A stretch of DNA of 64,000 nucleotides from NCBI GenBank assembly GCA_964036295.1, contig OZ038462.1, forward strand, positions 16,621,264-16,685,263, written 5' to 3'. The notes under the pieces were generated by a model. It worked only from the letters and a program-made list of their open reading frames with translations. It was not told the origin of the DNA and made no database searches. The DNA comes from Plumapathes pennacea (Eukaryota > Cnidaria > Anthozoa > Antipatharia > Myriopathidae). The first letter of the stretch is position 1; every line of letters begins with the position of its first letter. This document shows positions 55,587-64,000 of this stretch, piece by piece. The translations under genes were made by a program, and so were the position numbers.

Positions 55587-55670
55587 TGTATCAACAAAAA
55601 GTTGGTCATGGTACTGGAACGCCGTTACTCTTACGGCGTTCCAGTACCTTGATCAAAATTTTTTGATACA
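55587..55670. repeat. Hairpin with a perfect 16-bp inner stem
   Basis: GGTACTGGAACGCCGT (from 55610) and its exact complement (to 55648) flank a 7-bp loop. Imperfect pairing extends out to TGTATCAA/TTGATACA. Confidence 0.85.
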
Positions 55671-55954
55671 CCAGTGTCTTAAACAGATGCTGCTGTCTCA
55701 TGGTTTGATGTCTGTATTGACTTTGTTTCTTTCTGCAGTTCTGTCCAGTAATTCATGGTTTGGAGTTTTCAACTCCGTGACCGAAGAGGATCTTTTGACT
55801 GATGCAAATTAAAAAGATAGTCAAAGCTCTATTAAGTGGCAACCCTCGGTGAAATAGCAAGCGGCTGCTTGATAGGAGTTGGCTTAATAAAGCGTGGTAA
55901 AAAGTCACTTGATATGAATACAAACACTCTTATAGGGTCATAAAAGCTGTAGCT
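55671..55954. other. No recognised feature
   Basis: Unique spacer before the satellite array. Confidence 0.3.
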
Positions 55955-56665
55955 ATAGCCCCATGTCTTTTTGCCAAAATCTAAAACCCTTCATAGGACT
56001 ATTTCAAGACTTTTTGCTATACATTTGTCTTACTTTTCTTCAGCCGTTGACGAGATATAGCGATTATCAGACTAGCCAAAAAAAAAAAACAAAAAAAAAG
56101 GTAAGGCTATAGTTCATGCTTTCTTTTCTTTTTTTTTTTTTTTTTTTCAAAATTAAAGAACTCCTAAAACTTTCAGGAAATCTTCCTGGGTCTATAACAA
56201 GACTTTTTCTATACATTTGTCTTACCTTTCTTCCACCGTTGACGAGATGTAATGATTATCCGATTAGGCCAAAAATGTTACGGCTACAGTGCATGCTTTT
56301 TTGTCAAAATTAAGAAGCTCTTGAATCTTTCAGGAAACCTTACTGGGACTGCTACAAAACGTTTTGGTGTACATTTGTCCTACCATTCTCTAGCCATTAA
56401 CGAGATATAGCGATTATCTGACTGGGCCTAAAAATAATAAGGCTATAGTTCATGTTTTTTGTGAAAATTAAAAATCTCTTAAAACTTTCAGGAAACTTTC
56501 CTTGGATTATTACAAGACTTTTTGCTACACATTTTTTTTCTTCAGTCGTTGACGAGATAGAGCGATTATCCGATTAGGCCAAAAAATGGTAAGGCTATAG
56601 TCTATGCTTTTTGTCAAAAACAAAAAAAAATCTTCATATTTTAAGGAAACCTTCCAGGGACTTTT
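55955..56665. repeat. About 150-bp satellite-like tandem repeat, four units
   Basis: Each unit has CAAGACTTTTTGCTAYACAT, then GTTGACGAGATATAGCGATT, then CCGAYTAGGCCAAAAA and a TTTCAGGAAACCTTCC phrase. Units repeat at about 150-160 bp with substantial divergence. Short A or T runs vary in length between units. Confidence 0.85.
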
Positions 56666-59230
56666 GGGTTGCGTGCTCAGTTGGGGGAGGGAGGGAGGGG
56701 GGATTAGTAAGTATTGGTGCAGTAATTGGAACCTTTTTTTACCTGGATTGGACAATTTAAATGCCATGGCGAGCCGCAAAATTGCCCTGTCCAATCAGAA
56801 GAGATTTTGAAATTAGGCCTGGTGACGAAACTCGGTGTGTTTTCGATGGTTTCAAAACGGTTGAAGAGAAAGTGAATCGCTGGTCTTTTCCGGCAGAAAT
56901 GTATGCTTCTTGAAGGCAAGGAACCGAGATTTTGCTGTTTTAGTAAAGAAGATAGACAGTCCAACCTTCGATGATCAGTTTCATAGACAATATAGGTTGG
57001 TGAAGCAAAATTAGGGTGATTTTTCGACTTCGTACGATCAACGGTCGTTTCGCTAGTGTGCAGCCTTCTATTTTTTCTTACAAGGGGAATTTCAAGTAAA
57101 GGATAGCCGGTGAGTTTGGATTTCTTTTACGTTTCATTTCTTTAATTTTGCGTGGATATTTTCAGCTATATCGTAATACTGAACTATCACCTGTGTGAGA
57201 TAACACGAAACATTGAAAAATATGTGGGCCACACTGATATATACTCACTTTTATTGTTGTCAAGAGCTGTATCCATCGGCCCACCCTTCGGTCATATGAC
57301 CCTGACCCTTGGTTAGAACCTTGCGCAATTCGTCACGGCGGTTGATCACGGTCAGTCTCTCTTATGAGAGAGCGCTCTTCTGAGATCCTCCCAAAAATAA
57401 AAAATTCCTTCCAAACTTCCCTGAATAGGTAGATAACAAAGTATTATACTTTGGCTGCCGTTTGTGGCGTCAATCATTGCCGTTTTGGGGGATTTTGCTT
57501 CGAACATTTACCACTTCTGCGTGGCGCCCGCCAATCAGCTTCGACGACCTGGAAGCCAAGTACTTTGGGAACATCTTTGACAAAAATCACGGCACCCGGT
57601 CGATTCTAACTTTGGAAAAAGTCAGGCCGAACTCCATCTTTCGGTCAAATTTAAACTTTGTTTGATGCCAAGGTGAGTGTCTATAAAGCAAACGTGTCTA
57701 AGTTTCTGGTAAACAAATCACTAGGAAGATTGAAACAAATGGGCACATACAAAATATGGATCACGCGTTGTTTGTCATTGAAACTCATTGTGGTGGGTGG
57801 GGTAAGTAACAAAAAACGGTTAAAATGGCCGAGTAGGACTGGAAACTGACCCAATAAGAACAGCAGACCGACAGAGCTGAATAACGCATTGCGCATGTCG
57901 GTGATGTCATCAAAACATGGCGTCCCAAACAGTACTCCAGAAGTCCAAGAAAGGCACGACAGTGTGTTTTAGACAAGCGTGGCAGAAATTTTTATAAAGT
58001 GAATTTTAATACTACATCAACTCCTCTATTCGACACACTAAAACTAAATCTTAACAGTTTAAAAGTGAGCTCAACAGACGGCTTTTATTTCACTCGAGTG
58101 TCGCTTCAACCCGCTTCAACCGTACACCCAGGTTTAATGTGCTTCTCTGCAGGACTCTTGAGAGGCGATCAGGATGAGAGACCATTGGGGTGGACCTCCT
58201 CAAGTGGTAAAAGCAGGCACAGGAGCCAGGCGATGCTTGTGCCCTTCGTGATTGTTCGTCTGGCAGTCACAAAGTCGGTCCCCCTGGACGTTTCTTTAGT
58301 CGTTTCGTTCTTCCTGTAGAGAAGATTCCGTACAGAAGATTCTTTCAGTGTTGTGGTACCTCATCAGGCTCGTAGTATGCAAGGAAGCTCCAACAAGTGG
58401 CAGTAGGAAGTCGGTACGCCGAGATATCTTGTTCCAAAGTCGTCCACTAATGTCAATTTACTGTTTACGTTTTTAGTGCACGAGTCGAATTTCCGTAAAC
58501 CCACCCGTTTGAAATTTTTACAAACCGAATTCGGATGGAAGATGAACTCCTTCATATAATAACGTAAGAAAAAACCTTAACCCCTAAATACCGAGCTTAA
58601 CCTCGGCGTTTCTTTCCACTTTTCGGTGTCCCGGCCATTTTAAATAGCCCGCAATTTTGCCCGCGTTCCATACCGCTGACTTTGTGCGGCTGCGCAATGC
58701 GTTATTCAGCTCTGTCCAGCAGACCATGGAGCGGACAGAGGATAAAATGTTCCCTTTAGTCACAGGAGTAAGTCCTTCAAATGTTAGTTCGAAAGTAGTA
58801 ATGCGGAAGGCTTTTAACAGTTCGATTTGCATGTGCGCGAGCGTATTATTGAACCATTCACTTAGAGGGATCATGTTACAGACAGTTCTCACCCTCTGGT
58901 CTCAAAAACTTGTTTTTCGTATCTTTGGACATAGATGCTTCAAAATCAGTCATTTCATTGTACATATGACTTGAGACTAAGAACATGTATGGGAATTTAC
59001 GCGTGCAGCTTTGAGTCAATAACGATAACAATAATTGAAAGACGCGGCTTTGAAGAATAGCTGGGTCACACAAGGAAGGCGCAAGCTAACGGTTCACACG
59101 GTAAATTATGTGGCGCAAGAGCGAATTGTTCTCATTTCTTGTGGTAGCTTTGCTCCTGTGAGCGAAGCCAGTCTGTAAAGTTTCGCTCCGTTTTTACCAC
59201 TCCACCTTTGAGCAAACCACAGGCATCTTT
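56666..59230. other. No recognised gene; scattered splice-like sites
   Basis: About 2.5 kb. Donor-like contexts occur at 57110 (GATAGCCG|GTGAGT) and 57672 (GCCAAG|GTGAGT), the second following a 67-codon ORF (57462-57665) that I do not recognise. A 23-bp phrase CGCAATGCGTTATTCAGCTC occurs at 58694 and inverted near 57875. No confident exon. Confidence 0.35.
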
Positions 59231-59240
59231 TTCTAATTAC

Positions 59241-59246
59241 TTTATT
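59241..59246 (-). promoter_or_regulatory. Probable polyadenylation signal AATAAA
   Basis: AATAAA on the minus strand about 120 bp beyond the stop of the cysteine-rich peptide exon. Confidence 0.45.
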
Positions 59247-59367
59247 TTTTGCTCTTGGCCGTCTCATTTTGTACAACATTTGGTCGGTTTTCAAATTGCT
59301 CAGCTTCTATACAATCCACCGAGCTTTAGAACAAGCTCTGTCTAGTGTAGCTTTATACATCCGGGTT

Positions 59368-59724
59368 CTAACGGCACGCGCATTTGCAATCCACGACGTA
59401 CTTCGTCCCATTCCGGGTTGTCACCACTTCTTCGCAACGTCCAAATTTGGTGGTTCCCGGGCAACTGCTTTGTCTGAAACAATCGAAAACCAATGAGGTC
59501 TTGCACTTAACAACAACTAGCGGGGAACCATTTACATGAATAGTCTTTCGACTCTCTACACAACTACTGTCTGCTCTCCTGACTCTTGGTCCTCTTGTTT
59601 CAGAATTTTGGAGCAGTGCGGTTTCATCATCTGACGTCACGTTCTGATGAGATGACGTCTCTATTGCCACAGTGCCTGACACATGGGATACAAGGTTCGT
59701 TACCAGGCCCAGCCAGAGAACAAG
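59368..59724 (-). CDS. Last exon of a secreted, furin-cleaved 8-Cys peptide
   Basis: 118 codons to a TAG stop at 59368. The exon starts at 59724, after a strong acceptor (pyrimidine tract then TTTTTGACAG). An in-frame TGA just upstream means the start must be in an earlier exon that I did not locate. The first 17 residues, LVLWLGLVTNLVSHVSG, look like the rest of a signal peptide. A short acidic propeptide ends at RVRR, a furin-type site. The predicted mature peptide is 68 residues with cysteines at 5, 24, 32, 38, 47, 63, 65 and 67, ending CKCACR, and one Asn-Gly-Thr glycosylation site. Eight cysteines and small size recall cnidarian small cysteine-rich proteins, but the spacing was not compared, so no family or activity is claimed. 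Confidence 0.6.
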   Translation of the reverse strand, partial: LVLWLGLVTNLVSHVSGTVAIETSSHQNVTSDDETALLQNSETRGPRVRRADSSCVESRKTIHVNGSPLVVVKCKTSLVFDCFRQSSCPGTTKFGRCEEVVTTRNGTKYVVDCKCACR

Positions 59725-59882
59725 CTGTCAAAAAGAAAGAAGCTAAAATGAGAAAATAACTGAATTGATTGATTCTAAAACTGTTTAACTCAAGCAGAGT
59801 TACCCGACCACAAATGAAGTACCATCCTTGTTTTACAGTAACTTCATAGAAAAAAAATCCTCCGTTTGCATAAAATGTAGTA
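59725..59882. other. Intron sequence upstream of the peptide exon
   Basis: Presumed intron on the minus strand. No exon 1 recognised. Confidence 0.35.
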
Positions 59883-60265
59883 CAGTCGAGCCCGTGTTAA
59901 GCGCAACCCCCCGGGAATTACTTTGTTCTTGTGGGCCTGGTCAAACTTCGTTTGACGGCACAATGAATTTGATTACTTGTGAACTTTAGTGAAGTTTGAA
60001 GTGTGTTGTACAGCCAAGTCTTTAGCTTAAGGTATAGTTTCGATTCCTTTGCGGTAAAAATTGTGCCAAAGGTAGTTTACGCCGGCCATTTACGACGGAT
60101 ACGAATCAATACGAAACGCCAACTGGGACCGTTTGTAGGTGGTCGCCTTCGCTTAATAGACGTCGTATTTTGATAGGAAGACATTCTATAGTAAATTACT
60201 GAGACTATAGTTGAATCTTTGGAGTAGCCGTTATAGAAAGTGGCCGCTTAATACAGGTTCAACTT
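59883..60265. mobile_element. Degenerate mariner/pogo-type MITE
   Basis: Ends CAGTCGAGCCCGTGTTAAGC and the complement of GCTTAATACAGGTTCAACTT match at about 16 of 21 positions. TA precedes the left end. It is related in type to the MITE at 20556 and is older. Confidence 0.5.
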
Positions 60266-62342
60266 TATTAGTCAGGAGCCTCTAATAAACAGGTTAGTAA
60301 TGCTAACGGAGACAGCAAGGGAGACTGAAGGCAAACGATGTGTGTAAAATTTATGGATATTCGTTGGGATATAAACAGAGAACTATATTTGTCTATCACC
60401 TCTTATACTCGAAAATCCTCTCAAAAAATCGTACGTACCTTTACAAAATACTTTAAAATCTCCATTTTCTTCTCTTCTTTTTTTCTACTTGTGCTTCTCT
60501 CCGTGAGTGAGTTTGTCTTCTCGATGCGGCAAATGAGAGCATTTTTAAAACCCTTTTTGTATCAGCAATCCAGCTAAAAATACGTAAAACATTTCCCTTT
60601 TGTCTTGAAGGATCTCACATACTGCCTTCTTGTTTCAGAGCTATCCATTCTCTTTTTCCTTTAACTACCAGAATTTTCAGCTTGAACTGCCATGTGACGT
60701 AGTTATAAAGCGGAGGTGGGATCTCGCCGCACGTTGCGTGACCTGACTAAACGGAAGTGACGTTATCATTACGTATTTCAGCGGTGTTGCAGTCCTTATG
60801 AACTATGAAATAAGTATTGATGAATGACTAGTAAGAACTATTGGATAAGGGAAAGTTGAACACTGTTTCCAGTTTCATGGCTTTAATTTTTTTAAATGAA
60901 ATTTATTTATTTATCTATTTTTGTCAACCTAATGAGGGGTTTCCGGTTTATCTGACAACTGAAAAGACACGTGAAAGACAGCACAGTTTGAGAGGAGAAA
61001 GCTTTTCTCCTTTCCCCACACATCCGTAAAGATTTAAATTTTGCAAGTAAAATAACTCGTCAATAACTTGGTAGATCTAGACGGAAACTTTTTATCCCTT
61101 GATAATTTATGAAATGGAAATCTTATGTGCTATATTATACCGAAGTCTGGTGCTTGAAGATAACCGAAACATCTGATCTTGTCAGGCTTTAGAGCGCGAT
61201 TACGGAATAAACGGATTTTCCAAGCGAACGGCTATTTCTGACGAGCTTGCGGTCTTGCGGCTCCGTGTTCCTTGAACTACGCAACTATGGCAGGTGCATG
61301 GTATAGAAAATTTTTTTTTTCCCCTCTGGTTCGGCTGAGAATAAAATTCCGTTCGCGCCCGAAAACGTTGCCAGCTCTGTTTTTACGGAGCATTGACGTC
61401 ATTACTCCGAAATATTCTGGTACGGGACCAGAACAGATGAAATTTTTTCCAAATATTCCGAACGCGTATCCGTATTATTGCTGCTATTGCTATTCTGGGA
61501 TAGGCCCACTAAGCAAACAGGTAATACGTATTGTTCCGGCTATTCATATTCCGGAATAGACCCAAACAAATTTGCGCTCCCTACAATACCCCTCTAATTT
61601 TCGTTCGCTTTGAATTCGTCACAGTGGTTTTTTTTTTTTTAAGCTCGTGTCGTGTTTCATGCGCGGTCTTATTTCAGTTTATCTCTTGCTTCAGGCTCTG
61701 CTGAAACGTTGTCAAGTTCGAGAAAACACAACAAAGTTTGAATACCGGAAGTAAGCCGGCAAAAAATTACAGAAAAGAAAACCTCTATTTATGAGTGCGT
61801 TCGATTGACTGTAATCCAACATAAAACAAGACAGGCCCGTGGCCAGTGCGCTTGTGACGTCATTAGTACAATGAATAGAGACACGCGGGGTCCCGGGAGA
61901 GGAACTTTTGTCGTGCGTTTATATGCAAAAGATATTATAGCCGAGTCAGTTTTTGCAAATGACGGATCCAAGAGCTCCCTTTATTTTTCTTGCCCTCTTT
62001 TCTTCTAATTTCGGTCAAACAGATATTCACGAAAAAGTGTATTATAATAATTGAGAGAAAACAATTATCGAAGGCCCCGTAGGAATATTCTTCGTTTGCA
62101 ACAACCCAGTTTTCATTGCTTTCCGATGCACGTGACAGTACTTGTGTGACGCTTTCTATACAACCTGGCAACCTTGTTGAGTGAATTTTCAAGCTGACAT
62201 GTTTTGTGGAGGAACTGTGTTGTCATTTTGTAATGGGATTGACTGGGGAATACCCGACATCTTAAGTAGCTGTAAGACAGCGTAATAGCCTTATCTCATC
62301 TTCCCAGCGTGTGCATCATGTTCAAGTAGCTGTAGCACATTA
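60266..62342. other. No recognised feature
   Basis: About 2 kb of AT-rich sequence. ORFs up to 95 codons (61272-61559) have no recognisable motif or splice context. Confidence 0.3.
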
Positions 62343-62678
62343 AGGCCCCGTCCACACTACGCCGGATAAATTTGAAAACGCAACTTTCACTCTGAAAACG
62401 CAAGAAATGTTTTCCGTCCACACTGGAAAACGGATAAAATGTTTCCGGGCCCAAATGTATTGTTATTGCTCTACAAACGTCCCTGACAATCTTTGAAACC
62501 ACTTGACGTGACCACGTGAGTCAGGGTTTTCGAAAAGTTCCGTTTTCAAAATGTTTTTCGTCCACACCAAAACGCAAAGCCGGCGTTTTCAAATTTATCC
62601 ACTTTGAAGAGCGTTTTCCTAACCGTAAGAATAAAGTTGCGTTTTCAAATTTATCCGGCGTAGGTGTGGACGGGGCCT
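62343..62678. mobile_element. MITE with AGGCCCCGTCCACAC ends
   Basis: 336 bp. Terminal inverted repeats of about 40 bp begin AGGCCCCGTCCACAC and continue through GCCGGATAAATTTGAAAACG. Internal copies of TTTTCCGTCCACACT and TTTTTCGTCCACACC add a second layer of inverted symmetry. No clear target duplication. The hAT-like assignment is a guess from end sequence. Confidence 0.82.
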
Positions 62679-64000
62679 AAAACATGACACTTCCCATGAT
62701 GAAATTACTTCGTATGAAAAAGCCATCTCAGACGTTACGCATCCTACATGTACAAGTCTGATCACTAATATGTTCAAGACTGCTATGCATTAAGCTTTAA
62801 CGCAAAATTCTGGGTCGATACGAAATTAATCTCTATCGGAAGCTGCAGACGTTTGAATACCGTGACAACAAAGGCGTGCATCACGGGCTTGTGGAGCGAA
62901 CAATTACGGCTCGGATAGTCGGATATCAACCTTGAAGACTTCGAGGTATTCAGTGACAAATATTCTCGATGTAATCGCCTGCCGGTCTTTCCTGCTTTTG
63001 TTAAAGCGGCGTGAGTGAAAGCTAAGTAGCTGATGATTCGTGATTCCCCGTTCTATGATATTATGCTCGTGACATTTCATTGACAGATCTTGTATCTTAA
63101 TCTCGCGTGATATTTGCCTCAATCCTATTAGTAATTCAATATCCTCAGACAATAAACAAAGAACCTTTACTGCACGCAAAACGAAGTTAAACGCCGACTG
63201 TTCGTATACGCCGCGCGTTACACAAAGCCGCAGAGTTTCCGACAAAGGGAGACGCTCTGCCCGCAGGGAAAAGTTCAAGTTCTATCAAGTTTCGACTCGT
63301 CTTCTACTACTTATTCGATGTTCTTTCACACAAATATTGCTCAGAACACAGATACATTGGTTGAAGCGGTATCTATAATCGAGCATTTGCAAAACACAAC
63401 CCTTCGTACTTTACGGGGGTCCCGCTGGTAACACATCAAGCATTTGTGTACGGCTATTTTCAAGTCTTCCGACGCTTAAAAACAATGCAAGCCAAAATCG
63501 CTCTTAAAGTATGGCTTCCGTGCATCCAGAAAGCCAACCGATGATCGTTTTGTTTGGATCAACAACCGAAGGACCGGAATTTTTTTCTATATCCCTTGAC
63601 AGAGAAAACACATTGTACTTGGTTCTGTGATTTTGATCTCTGAATACGTCTGATCTTGCAATGCCTGTGTTTTAACACATTTTAAAATACAAACGTATCT
63701 TAGCACCTCGGTTACTTTTGGCAATCTTCTTTTTGAGCTTCTAGCTTTCTCGCAGCGATGGTTTAGTGATCCTAATTTTCTCTTTCCATTTCCATCTGTG
63801 GCTTTTTATTGTTTCCATGTTGTTTCCATGCACGTTCACGGAACGCATTAGCATTGTGAAGTACGTAAGCTCGGGTATAATCATGAACTTTTGACGACTT
63901 TGGGACATTCTTTGAAATGTATTCTTGTATTAGTCGCCTGCTTTTCTACTCTTGTTCAAAATGCGTGAAAGGTAATTCAATGGTACGTGGCTTGGCTCAC
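62679..64000. other. No recognised feature
   Basis: Includes a 124-codon minus-strand ORF (62904-63278) without recognisable motifs. No repeats shared with the rest of the window. Confidence 0.3.

Noticed and set aside
57462..57665. 67-codon ORF followed by a splice donor as a host exon
   Set aside because: The ORF ends in a stop seven bases before the donor and matches no family I know. The donor-like site alone is weak evidence.
62904..63278. 124-codon minus-strand ORF as an exon
   Set aside because: No domain resemblance or clear splice sites; left as unassigned.

Overview
The window reads as nuclear DNA of a cnidarian, most likely an anthozoan such as a stony coral. It is AT-rich, intron-bearing and transposon-dense. 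Its one large intact gene is a TPR-CHAT protein of the type often labelled 'tetratricopeptide repeat protein 28-like' in coral genomes. The species call is inference from protein types; no operon or bacterial signal is present.

Layout. 0-3.8 kb: a dispersed repeat (named R1 here), a 40-bp tandem repeat and two adjacent foldback palindromes. 3.8-9.6 kb (minus): a decayed DDE-like ORF carrying three in-frame stops, then a broken BEL/Pao retrotransposon. 10.6-12.8 kb (plus): a broken multi-exon gene of a widespread but uncharacterised cnidarian family, with a tRNA-derived foldback SINE in one intron. 13-24 kb: copies of a segmental repeat (named U here) that carries splice sites and one conserved exon-like segment. 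U is interrupted by a two-LTR Ty3/gypsy element that has lost most of pol, by a second R1 copy with a long TA microsatellite, by a pogo/Tigger-like MITE, and by two inverted-repeat elements nested in one another. 24.8-26.4 kb and 35.5-36.8 kb: two TTAA-flanked non-autonomous elements. 27-34 kb: a third R1 copy (minus) split by a nearly complete LINE and by a hairpin-ended element. 34-35.5 kb: another U copy.

38.45-43.36 kb (plus): the TPR-CHAT gene, 1635 codons, with 26 perfect 40-residue units followed by a CHAT (caspase-like) domain with an intact His/Cys pair. 45.5-49.1 kb (minus): a multi-exon P-element (THAP9-like) transposase pseudogene with canonical introns. 50.4-57 kb: a second hairpin-ended element, a cluster of a degenerate 15-bp motif, the fourth R1 copy abutting the 5' end of another gypsy element, two minisatellites, a palindrome and a ~150-bp satellite. 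59.4-59.7 kb (minus): the last exon of a probable secreted, furin-processed peptide with eight cysteines. Two more MITE-like elements follow; the rest holds nothing I recognise.

How it works together. Only the TPR-CHAT gene and the cysteine-rich peptide look like functional host genes. Most of the rest is a layered record of insertions, and the order of several can be read from which repeat interrupts which.
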